Below are positions 1 to 5,908 of a stretch of DNA of 11,973 nt, piece by piece; the first letter of the stretch is position 1; every line of letters starts with the position of its first letter. The position numbers and the translations under genes were made by a program. The notes under the pieces are model-generated. The model did no database searches. It saw nothing but the letters and a program-made list of their open reading frames with translations, and had not been told where the DNA came from. Origin of the DNA: Oscillibacter sp. (GTDB lineage: Bacteria > Bacillota > Clostridia > Oscillospirales > Oscillospiraceae); the NCBI GenBank assembly GCA_022796315.1, contig JAAWIL010000260.1:1-11973 (forward strand), written 5' to 3'.

Positions 1-92
1 GCAGGCATCCTGACGGATGGCAAGGATTTTTAACGCAGTCAGGGCGGAAAATACGCCGCCAAGACATGCGCGGGGAGATTTTAAACAGGCTC
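1..92. mobile_element. Partial IS5-type element or MITE end
   Basis: Read from the right, this stretch begins GAGCCTGTTTAAAATC (reverse complement of 77-92). That resembles terminal inverted repeats of IS5-superfamily elements, and a TA dinucleotide follows at 93-94, the target those elements use. The opening GCCTGTTTnAAAAT also resembles the left end of the complete MITE at 2234-2388. The other end lies outside the window, so the element is partial and the call rests on one terminus. It ends immediately before the ribosome binding site of the next gene. Confidence 0.4.
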
Positions 93-106
93 TAAGGAGA
101 CAGACC

Positions 107-583
107 ATGACAAACTCCCTTCTCACCCGCCTCCAGTCCCAGGGCTGGCAGATCGACCTGTACAGCCGCCCCCACCCCCTTCCGCCGGTCCTCACCGCCC
201 GCTGTCCCGCCCTCCCCGCCCCCTGGCAGGACTGGCTCCGCACGGTCCGGCGCATGGTCCACCGCGGCGAGACCGCCTGGTTCCTCTGCGCCGATGACTA
301 TGCCGGCCGGACGGATTCCGCCTTCCGCTGGAACGAGTGGGAACTTCTGAGCCTGGAGAGCGCCGCCGGCGACGATGCCTGGAGCCGGGAGATCCGCGCC
401 TTCTGGGACCGGCACCTCCCCATCCTCCAGTCCGTTGCCCGCGGCTATGCCTACTGTGCCCTGGACCTCCAGGACGGTTCCGTGGTCTGGGGCACGGAGC
501 CGGAATTTGAGGAATGCCGCCCGGCCGCCCCCTCCCTTCCGGCCTTTTTGGAGTCCCTGGCCGCCGGAACAGCTCTTTTCTAA
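107..583 (+). CDS. SUKH/SMI1-KNR4-like protein, 158 aa
   Basis: Small soluble protein with no signal peptide or membrane segment. The start is set by TAAGGAG at 93-99, eight bases before ATG 107; an ATG at 17 in the same frame lies inside mobile-element sequence with no ribosome binding site. The second half reads like a SUKH fold: a WNEWELLSL block near residues 75-83, then a GYAYCALDL strand (113-121), a GSVVWGTEPEFEE segment (124-136) and a C-terminal helix with PSLPAFLESL (142-151). SUKH proteins are often immunity proteins against contact-dependent or polymorphic toxins, but many stand alone with no known partner. No toxin is visible here. The family assignment is from pattern memory and moderately secure; the function is open. 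An AT-rich hairpin follows at 594-627. Confidence 0.55.
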   Translation: MTNSLLTRLQSQGWQIDLYSRPHPLPPVLTARCPALPAPWQDWLRTVRRMVHRGETAWFLCADDYAGRTDSAFRWNEWELLSLESAAGDDAWSREIRAFWDRHLPILQSVARGYAYCALDLQDGSVVWGTEPEFEECRPAAPSLPAFLESLAAGTALF

Positions 584-593
584 GCCCGCTTTT

Positions 594-633
594 CAAAAAA
601 TCACTTTACATTCACCGTTATTTTTTGTAAAGT
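594..633 (+). promoter_or_regulatory. yedE promoter within nested inverted repeats
   Basis: TTTACA (605-610), a 17-base spacer and TAAAGT (628-633) form a plausible sigma-A promoter. The two hexamers lie in a perfect 7-bp inverted repeat, CTTTACA (604-610) and TGTAAAG (626-632). A second repeat, CAAAAAAT (594-601) with ATTTTTTG (620-627), interlocks with it and could act as a weak terminator for the upstream gene. Which role dominates cannot be decided from sequence. Confidence 0.5.
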
Positions 634-660
634 AGAACGGTAGAGAAAGGAGTGTGTTCT

Positions 661-1710
661 ATGTCCGAAAAAAGATGGCTCTTAGCCGCCGGTGTTCTGA
701 CGGGCCTGTGTGCCGTGCTGCTGACCTTCGCGGGGAACCCCGTCAACATGGGCTTCTGCATCGCCTGCTTCCTGCGGGACATCGCCGGCGGTCTGGGGCT
801 TCACCGGGCGGCGGCGGTGCAGTACCTCCGGCCGGAGATCGTGGGCCTGGTCTGGGGCGCGAGCCTCATGGCCCTGTGGCGGCGGGAGTTCCTGCCCCGA
901 GGGGGCTCCTCCCCGCTGCTGCGGTTCTTCCTGGGCTTTGGCGTCATGGTTGGGGCCCTGGTGTTCCTGGGCTGTCCCCTGCGGATGGTCCTGCGGCTTT
1001 CCGGCGGGGACCTCAACGCCCTGGCGGGGCTCCTAGGCTTTTTCGCCGGCATTCTGGCGGGGGTAGCCTTCCTGAAGCGGGGCTTCACGCTGGGCCGGAA
1101 CTACCGCCAGAAAAAGGCCGAGGGCCTGGCCATGCCCCTAGGGGTTCTGGCCCTGCTGCCGCTTCTCCTGACCGCTCCCGCGTTCCTCTTCTTCAGCGCG
1201 GAGGGCCCCGGCTCCCTCCATGCCCTGGTTCTTCTCTCCCTGGCGGCGGGGCTGGCGGTGGGCGCGGCCGCCCAGCGGACCCGGCTCTGCATGGCCGGGG
1301 GCATCCGGGACGTGGTGCTGTTCCGGGACGCCACCCTGCTCTCCGGCTTCCTGGCCATCTTCCTGGCGGCGCTCCTGGGCAACCTCGCCCTGGGAAACTT
1401 CCACCTGTCCCTGGCGGACCAGCCCATTGCCCACACCGACGGGCTGTGGAACTTCCTGGGCATGACCGCCGTGGGCCTGGGGTCCACCCTTCTGGGGGGC
1501 TGTCCCCTGCGGCAGCTGATTCTCACCGGCGAGGGCGACAGCGACGCCGCCTGCGCCGTCTTGGGGATGATCGCCGGGGCCGCCTTCTGCCACAACTTCG
1601 GCCTGGCCTCCTCCGCCGCCGGTCCCACCCTGCCGGGGATGGCGGCCTGTACATCCTCTTTGGTGCTGATGGCGGTCATTGGTCTCTGCCATTCCGCGAA
1701 ATCTGCGTGA
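661..1710 (+). CDS. yedE: YedE-type selenium/sulfur transporter
   Basis: Polytopic inner-membrane protein of 349 aa in the YeeE/YedE family, proposed to import selenium or sulfur compounds. The two-fold internal repeat of the family is visible. Each half has a cysteine-bearing helix (NMGFCIACFLRD at residues 29-40; RLCMAGGIRD at 208-217) and a GCPLR motif (104-108 and 280-284). Cys33, Cys36, Cys105, Cys210 and Cys281 are the likely chalcogen relay residues, by analogy with YeeE. Hydrophobic helices occupy most of the rest. Start: AAAGGAG at 646-652 places ATG 661 eight bases away; an upstream GTG at 652 overlaps the ribosome binding site and is unlikely. It is first in an operon with a TusA-like carrier and a DUF3343 protein, an arrangement known from selenium-using bacteria. 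Selenium rather than sulfur is inferred from that context; no sel genes are in the window. Confidence 0.85.
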   Translation: MSEKRWLLAAGVLTGLCAVLLTFAGNPVNMGFCIACFLRDIAGGLGLHRAAAVQYLRPEIVGLVWGASLMALWRREFLPRGGSSPLLRFFLGFGVMVGALVFLGCPLRMVLRLSGGDLNALAGLLGFFAGILAGVAFLKRGFTLGRNYRQKKAEGLAMPLGVLALLPLLLTAPAFLFFSAEGPGSLHALVLLSLAAGLAVGAAAQRTRLCMAGGIRDVVLFRDATLLSGFLAIFLAALLGNLALGNFHLSLADQPIAHTDGLWNFLGMTAVGLGSTLLGGCPLRQLILTGEGDSDAACAVLGMIAGAAFCHNFGLASSAAGPTLPGMAACTSSLVLMAVIGLCHSAKSA

Positions 1711-1730
1711 ACCCCACGAAAGGAGTCATC

Positions 1731-1940
1731 ATGGAACCTGTAAAAATTGACGCCCGGGGGCTCTCCTGCCCCCAGCCGGTGCTGCTGGCCATGGAGGCGG
1801 TGAAGCGGGGCCCCGGCCCCTATGAGATCCTGGTGGACAATCCCACCGCCCGGGAGAACGTCACCCGGTTTTTCCGGCGCTCCGGCAAGACGGTCTCCGT
1901 CTCCGAAAACGGCGGAGACATCACCCTGACGGCCACATGA
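1731..1940 (+). CDS. TusA/SirA-family sulfur (selenium) carrier
   Basis: 69-aa cytosolic carrier. The family signature DARGLSCPQPVL (residues 7-18) contains the CPxP motif with Cys13 as the persulfide/perselenide-carrying residue. The remainder, through the DNPTARENVTRF helix (36-48), fits the compact TusA fold. AAAGGAG at 1719-1725 precedes ATG 1731, and the stop overlaps the next start by ATGA. Full-length selenium YedF proteins carry a second, DsrE-like domain. This one has only the TusA half, so it is a YedF-like N-domain protein or simply TusA-family. It probably takes sulfur or selenium from the YedE transporter encoded 20 bases upstream. Confidence 0.85.
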   Translation: MEPVKIDARGLSCPQPVLLAMEAVKRGPGPYEILVDNPTARENVTRFFRRSGKTVSVSENGGDITLTAT

Positions 1941-2176
1941 CGGAGCGCTATCTTGCCACCTTCTTCTCCCATTTCGGGGCCGTCCGTTTTGGACGGTTCC
2001 TGCGGGAACGGGGCCTGGAGCACGCCCTCATGCCGGTTCCCCGGCAGGTCAGCTCCTCCTGCGGCACCTGCGTCCGCTTCACGGCGGAGGCCCTGCCGCC
2101 CCTGCCGGAGGGAGACCTGGAGCGGCTGTTCCGGGACGCGGGCGGCGTCTATGAGGAGCTGCTTTCCAACCTGTAA
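1937..2176 (+). CDS. DUF3343 putative Se/S carrier protein
   Basis: 79-aa protein matching DUF3343, a family linked by neighbourhood to selenium and sulfur carriers. An N-terminal strand-helix region (residues 5-27) is followed by the family hallmark SSSCGTCVRF (39-48), where Cys42 and Cys45 are candidate chalcogen-binding residues. The common form has one cysteine (SCG); the extra Cys45 makes a CxxC here. Its ATG overlaps the TGA of the TusA-like gene (ATGA), so translation is probably coupled. The operon ends with a terminator 15 bases after the stop. The reaction it performs is unknown; a role in handing off selenium or sulfur is inferred from the neighbours. Confidence 0.8.
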   Translation: MTERYLATFFSHFGAVRFGRFLRERGLEHALMPVPRQVSSSCGTCVRFTAEALPPLPEGDLERLFRDAGGVYEELLSNL

Positions 2177-2191
2177 ATGGGAATACGCCAA

Positions 2192-2231
2192 CGCCCCCGC
2201 GCTCCTTGTATGGAACGCGGGGGCGCTTTAT
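2192..2231 (+). terminator. Rho-independent terminator of the yedE operon
   Basis: A perfect 10-bp GC stem, CGCCCCCGCG (2192-2201) with CGCGGGGGCG (2216-2225), is extended inward by TCC/GGA around a TTGTAT loop and followed by CTTTATT. It starts 15 bases after the DUF3343 stop. Confidence 0.9.
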
Positions 2232-2233
2232 TA

Positions 2234-2388
2234 GGCCTTGTTTGAAAATTGCCGGAATGTCCAACGGCGATCCAATCGCCAATCAAGGCAAATTTTCGCA
2301 GACGGGCTGTCGCCAGCAAGAACACCTCACGCAAAGCGGGGGAAAAAGATCCGCCGTTTGGGCGTTCTGACATGTTCCAGACAAGGCC
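2234..2388. mobile_element. 155-bp MITE with TA target duplication
   Basis: The left end GGCCTTGTTTG (2234-2244) and the reverse complement of the right end, GGCCTTGTCTG, form terminal inverted repeats that remain recognisable for about 36 bases, with both sides reaching AACGGCG. TA flanks both ends (2232-2233 and 2389-2390), consistent with a TA target duplication as made by IS630/Tc1-mariner or some IS5-group elements. The interior has no transposase-sized frame. The parent transposase is not identified. Confidence 0.75.
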
Positions 2389-2579
2389 TAGGTCTCCGGG
2401 GTGAAGCCCAGATCCTCCAGCTCGCTGACCGCCGTGGCCACGCAGTGCTCGCAGCCGTCGATGGTGACGGTCTTGTTCTCCAGGCTCACCTGGAACTTCA
2501 GCTCTGCCTCCGTCAGTGCGCCGGTGATCCGCTTCACGCAGTTCTCACACATCATATCGGGTACCTTGATTGTTGTCAT
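2388..2579 (-). CDS. copZ: CopZ-like HMA metallochaperone, 63 aa
   Basis: One heavy-metal-associated (HMA) domain, predicted to carry Cu(I) in the cytosol to the CopA ATPase encoded upstream on the same strand. MMCENC (residues 9-14) holds the metal-binding CxxC, Cys11 and Cys14. A second pair, Cys43 and Cys46 in CEHC, lies in a position where chaperones usually have no CxxC. AGGAGG sits eight bases before ATG 2579. The reading frame stops at a TAG whose G is the last base of the MITE's terminal repeat and whose TA is the target duplication, so the native C-terminus was probably changed, though a domain of about 63-68 residues is normal. The Cu role is inferred from context; another soft metal such as Hg, Cd or Zn is possible. 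Confidence 0.8.
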   Translation of the reverse strand: MTTIKVPDMMCENCVKRITGALTEAELKFQVSLENKTVTIDGCEHCVATAVSELEDLGFTPET

Positions 2580-2607
2580 ACTGATTCCTCCTAGATTTCC
2601 TGATGAT

Positions 2608-2651
2608 GATATCTTCAAAACACTTGAACATATCGGTAACCCGATATTCAA
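2608..2651. promoter_or_regulatory. Overlapping palindromes upstream of the copZ-like gene
   Basis: Two inverted repeats share a half-site. GATATC-TTCAA-N5-TTGAA-C-ATATC spans 2608-2634. TTGAA-CA-TATCGG-TAAC-CCGATA-TTCAA spans 2624-2651. The half-sites (TTGAA next to ATATC) resemble ArsR/SmtB-family operator halves and lack the C/G tract of the CsoR boxes at copA. They end about 28 bases before the start codon, so they lie in the promoter or the 5' leader. Confidence 0.5.
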
Positions 2652-2652
2652 G

Positions 2653-2705
2653 GCGGGCAAAGCCCGCGGCATATAAAATATACCGTGTTTTTCCTATAAA
2701 GTCCA
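2653..2705 (-). promoter_or_regulatory. Candidate copZ promoter and leader hairpin
   Basis: On the minus strand, TGGACT (2700-2705), a 17-base spacer and TATATT (2677-2682) form a possible promoter with 4/6 and 5/6 matches to consensus. Just downstream is a GCGGGC-TTT-GCCCGC hairpin (2653-2667) with no T-tract. If correct, the transcript would start near 2670 and carry this hairpin and the palindromes in its leader. Confidence 0.35.
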
Positions 2706-2874
2706 CCGTCACGCCGTTTCACGGTTCCAGGGGCGCCCAGGCGCTCCGGGTTGAAAAGAAGCTTCTTCAACTGCGGTAACGATCGCCCATACAGCGCCCT
2801 CCCCGCTGGGTTCCGGTTGACGCCGGCGCGGCATGGCGGGTTCCTCCCCCTCAAGGGCTGTGAATCCACGCCGC

Positions 2875-3270
2875 TCACCCCTTCGTCATGCGCTCCATCG
2901 TCCGCACCAGCTCCTCGATGACCTCCTCGTTGCCCTCCCGGAGGCCCTCGACCACACAGGTGCGGATGTGGCTGGCCAACAGCTCTCGGGAGAAGGCGCT
3001 CAGGGCGGAGCGGATGGCGGTGACCTGATTGAGGATGTCGGTGCAGTAGGCGCCGCTCTCCACCATCTTGGTCACGCCCCGCACCTGGCCCTCCACCCGC
3101 CGCAGCCGCTGGAGCAGGGCCTCCTGTTCCGTCCGCTCCCGGTTCTTCCGCCGGGGGGCGGGATCTCCGAACAGGCCGGCGTAGGGGTCGTAGCCCAGGG
3201 CGGCGATCATGCGCTTCTGCTCCTCGCTGCCCTCCCACTCCATCACGTTTGGCGTAAAATCCTCTGACAT
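2875..3270 (-). CDS. csoR: CsoR-family copper-sensing repressor
   Basis: 131-aa regulator of the CsoR/RcnR (DUF156) family, which represses copper export genes and releases DNA on binding Cu(I). The core spans about residues 50-131, with the family signature LLQRLRRVEGQVRG at 52-65. The Cu(I) triad is present as Cys76 (AYCTDIL), His101 and Cys105 (SHIRTC), matching the Cys-His-Cys arrangement of CsoR. GGAGGAG lies a few bases before ATG 3270. The N-terminal 49 residues (MEWEGSEEQKR region, then a basic RRKNRER stretch) are an extension absent from minimal CsoR proteins. It lies 306 bases downstream of copA and 295 bases upstream of the copZ-like gene, so the three genes form a loosely spaced module. 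Matching boxes occur at the copA promoter. Confidence 0.9.
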   Translation of the reverse strand: MSEDFTPNVMEWEGSEEQKRMIAALGYDPYAGLFGDPAPRRKNRERTEQEALLQRLRRVEGQVRGVTKMVESGAYCTDILNQVTAIRSALSAFSRELLASHIRTCVVEGLREGNEEVIEELVRTMERMTKG

Positions 3271-3576
3271 AAAGCTCCTCCCTGTTCTCCCCTTGGGGGC
3301 GGTTTATGGGTTCTATGCGGTTCGCAAAACGGGTGTGCCCGATTGGGAAATTTGATCCTGTGGGGGCGGCTGCCAACCGTGCGGACAATCTCACAAATCC
3401 ATGACCGCAGGAGCCGCCGCCCTCGGCGGCCCGTCAGGATAGGGAGAGGGCTCCTGCGGCATCAAATCTTCCCCATGGAACTCTCACCGCGAAACCGTTT
3501 TCCTGTCCGCCTTTTGCAGGGGCTCTGCCCTGCACCCCGCCAGGGGCGCGGCGCCCCTGGACCCGCCAATCTCTTT
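3271..3576. repeat. Hairpin-rich copA-csoR intergenic region
   Basis: No convincing gene lies here. An 11-bp inverted repeat, CCGCAGGAGCC (3405-3415) with GGCTCCTGCGG (3449-3459), encloses a GCCGCCG/CGGCGGC hairpin (3413-3430). Nearer copA are a near-palindrome at 3516-3533 (GCAGGG/CCCTGC) and CCAGGGGCGC/GCGCCCCTGG around one base at 3540-3560. None is followed by a clear T-tract on the minus strand, so these look like dispersed REP-like intergenic repeats or processing and stabilising structures rather than terminators. Positions 3331-3347 share a 15/16 match with 6102-6117. Confidence 0.55.
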
Positions 3577-5826
3577 TTACAGCTTGGCGCGGCCCAGCCG
3601 CAGCGCGTTGCCCACCACGCACACGGAGCTCAGCGACATGGCCGCTCCGGCGAACATGGGCGACAGCAGCGGACCGCCGAAGAGGTACAGCACCCCCGCC
3701 GCAATGGGAATGCCCACCGTGTTATAGCAGAAGGCCCAGAACAGGTTCTGCTTAATGTCCCGCAGGGTCAGCGCCGACAGCCGCAGCGCCCTGGGTACGT
3801 CCCGCAGATCGTCCCGCATCAGCACGATATCGGCGGACTCAATGGCGATATCGCTGCCGCTGCCGATGGCGCAGCCCACCTCCGCCTGGGTCAAGGCCGG
3901 GGCGTCGTTGATGCCGTCGCCCACCATCATGACCTTCCGGCCCTGGCTCTGAAGCCGCTGGATCACCCCAGCCTTCTCCTCCGGCAGCACCTCGGCGATC
4001 ACCTCGTCCACGCCCACCAGCCGGCCGATGTGGTCCGCCGCCGCCTGGTTGTCGCCGGTCAAAAGCACGGTCCGCAGGCCCGCCTCCCGCATCCGGGTGA
4101 CGGCGGCGGCGCTGCTGTCCTTCACCTGGTCCGCCACGGAGATCAGGCCCAGCAGGGCCCCGTCCTTGGCGAAGAACATGGGGGTCTGCCCCTGGTTGGC
4201 CAGCCGCTCCGCCTCCTGGAGCAGCGGAGCCGGGTCCACGCCGTGCTCCTCCAGCAAGCGCCGGTTGCCGGCCAGCACCTGCGACCCGTCCAGCAGGGCC
4301 CTCAGGCCGCGGCCGGAGAGGTTCTCAAAGGACGCCGGCCGGGGCAGCCGGCCCAGCCCCTGGGTGGCGGCATAATCGGTAATGGCCGCCGCCAGCGGAT
4401 GGGCGGAGACGGATTCCACCGCCGCCGCCACGGACAGCAGGGCGTCCCCGCCGCACTGGTAGGGCACCACTGCCGTCACGGCGGGCTCTCCCCGGGTCAC
4501 GGTGCCGGTTTTGTCCAGCACCACGGTGTCCACGCTGTGGGTGATCTCCAGGATCTCCCCGGAGCGGATCAGGATGCCATGCCGGGCTCCCAAACCGGTA
4601 CCCACCATGATGGCGGTAGGCGTGGCCAGGCCCAGGGCGCAGGGGCAGGCGATCACCAGCACGGAGGTGAACACCCGCAGCACAAAGGCGAAGGGCTGGC
4701 CGGAGACGGCCCAGGCGGCGGCGGCAATCAGGGCGATGCCCATCACCACCGGAACGAAGACCCCGGCCACCTTGTCGGCGGTCTTGGAGATGGGGGCTTT
4801 CTTCCCCTGGGCGTCCTCCACAAAGCGAATGATCCGGGAGAGGGTGGTGTCCTCTCCGGTCCGGGTCACCTGGACATACAGAGCGCCATTCTGGTTCACG
4901 CTGCCGCCGATGACCTCGCTGCCCCTGCTCTTCTCCACCGGCAGACTCTCTCCGGTGAGCATGGCCTCGTTGACGCTGCTCTCCCCCTCCGTTACCACGC
5001 CGTCCGCAGGCACCCGGGCGCCGGGCTTCACCAGTACCAGGTCCCCTGCTTTCAGGCTGTCCGTAGGAACCTCCCGGCCGGAGTCCGCCAGAATGGCGGT
5101 GTCCGGCGCCAGGCGCATAAGGGCGGTGATGGCCCCCTTGGTCTTCTGCATATTCTGGCTCTCCAGGAACTTGCCCAGGGACACCAGAGTCAGCACCACC
5201 GCGGCGGACTCATAGTAGAGGCTGTGGACGTAGGTATGGGGATCATCGGAGATCAGAAAGGTCATCACCACGCTGTAGGCAAAGGAGCAGGCGGAGCCGA
5301 TGGCCACCAGAGAATCCATATTGGGATTCCCATGAAACAGGGCCTTGAAGCCGCTGGTAAAGAAATTCCGCCCGCAGTACAGCACAGGGATGGTCAACAG
5401 CAGCTGCAAGACGGCGAAGTTCACCGGATGGGTGTGCATGGAAAAGAGATCCGGCAGCGGCAGTCCCGGCAGCCCGAAGGGCAGCATCTGCCCCATAGAC
5501 ACATACAGCAGCACCAGGGAGAAGGCTCCCGCCGCAATCAGCTCCCACTTCTTTCTCCGGAGCTCCGCCGCCTCCGCATCCCGGAGGTCCTTCTCGGTGG
5601 TCTCCTTCTTCTCCGCGTGAAGTGCCGCGCCGAAGCCCGCCTTCTCCACCTTGGCCACAATCTGCTCCTGGCCCACCTGGGCCTCGTCGTAGCAGATGGT
5701 CATGATCCCGGTGGTAAGGTTCACATCGCTGCGCTCCACCCCCGGCAGCTTCCGGGTCACTTTTTCCACAGACGCGCTGCACGCCGCGCAGTGCATCCCT
5801 GAGATGTCATATTTTTCCTCTCGCAT
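3577..5826 (-). CDS. copA: Cu(I)-exporting P1B-type ATPase CopA
   Basis: 749-aa inner-membrane ATPase that pumps Cu(I) out of the cytosol. Domains in order: one N-terminal HMA domain with GMHCAAC (Cys13, Cys16); a charged linker; the first membrane helices from about residue 95; an actuator domain with TGES (291-294); the transport-site CPC (394-396); the phosphorylation motif DKTGT (Asp438); the nucleotide-domain His476-Pro; the hinge GDGIND (636-641); and final helices carrying Tyr701-Asn702 and MSLSS (730-734). CPC plus YN plus MxxSS is the Cu(I) subgroup signature, distinguishing it from Zn/Cd pumps. Length is normal for a single-HMA CopA. ATG 5826 is chosen over the adjacent GTG 5829; AAAGGCGGG precedes both. 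It is transcribed from a promoter with two CsoR-type boxes and leads the csoR/copZ-like module. Confidence 0.95.
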   Translation of the reverse strand: MREEKYDISGMHCAACSASVEKVTRKLPGVERSDVNLTTGIMTICYDEAQVGQEQIVAKVEKAGFGAALHAEKKETTEKDLRDAEAAELRRKKWELIAAGAFSLVLLYVSMGQMLPFGLPGLPLPDLFSMHTHPVNFAVLQLLLTIPVLYCGRNFFTSGFKALFHGNPNMDSLVAIGSACSFAYSVVMTFLISDDPHTYVHSLYYESAAVVLTLVSLGKFLESQNMQKTKGAITALMRLAPDTAILADSGREVPTDSLKAGDLVLVKPGARVPADGVVTEGESSVNEAMLTGESLPVEKSRGSEVIGGSVNQNGALYVQVTRTGEDTTLSRIIRFVEDAQGKKAPISKTADKVAGVFVPVVMGIALIAAAAWAVSGQPFAFVLRVFTSVLVIACPCALGLATPTAIMVGTGLGARHGILIRSGEILEITHSVDTVVLDKTGTVTRGEPAVTAVVPYQCGGDALLSVAAAVESVSAHPLAAAITDYAATQGLGRLPRPASFENLSGRGLRALLDGSQVLAGNRRLLEEHGVDPAPLLQEAERLANQGQTPMFFAKDGALLGLISVADQVKDSSAAAVTRMREAGLRTVLLTGDNQAAADHIGRLVGVDEVIAEVLPEEKAGVIQRLQSQGRKVMMVGDGINDAPALTQAEVGCAIGSGSDIAIESADIVLMRDDLRDVPRALRLSALTLRDIKQNLFWAFCYNTVGIPIAAGVLYLFGGPLLSPMFAGAAMSLSSVCVVGNALRLGRAKL

Positions 5827-5853
5827 CACTGTCCCGCCTTTCGGAGTGGTCTT

Positions 5854-5908
5854 AATACCCCCAGGGGGTATTTTTCTTCACTATATACCCCCCACGGGTA
5901 TTTGTCAA
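5854..5908 (-). promoter_or_regulatory. copA promoter with two CsoR-type operators
   Basis: On the minus strand, TTGACA (5903-5908), a 17-base spacer and TATAGT (5880-5885) form a near-consensus promoter. Operator 1 is AATACCCCC-A-GGGGGTATT (5854-5872), a perfect palindrome covering the expected start site. Operator 2, ATACCC-N5-GGGTAT (5885-5901), fills the spacer between the hexamers. The TACCC...GGGTA pattern with a G/C tract is the known CsoR box type. The centres are about 30 bp apart, close to three helical turns. Confidence 0.85.

Noticed and set aside
654..1940. A 428-residue plus-strand frame overlapping yedE and ending in the TusA-like protein
   Set aside because: The first 350 residues are low-complexity Pro/Gly/Arg out of frame with the YedE transporter; the TusA-like protein has its own ribosome binding site and start at 1731.
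2704..2850. A possible 41-aa minus-strand gene (MPRRRQPEPSG...) after csoR with GGGGGAGGAA upstream
   Set aside because: The ribosome-binding-like sequence is good but the peptide has no recognisable features, and the region appears to be leader or repeat sequence; not enough support to annotate.
3343..5802. An 819-residue open frame on the plus strand opposite copA
   Set aside because: It is antisense to an unmistakable CopA, extremely rich in Gly/His/Gln/Arg, and has no family motif; it is a codon-bias shadow of high-GC coding DNA.
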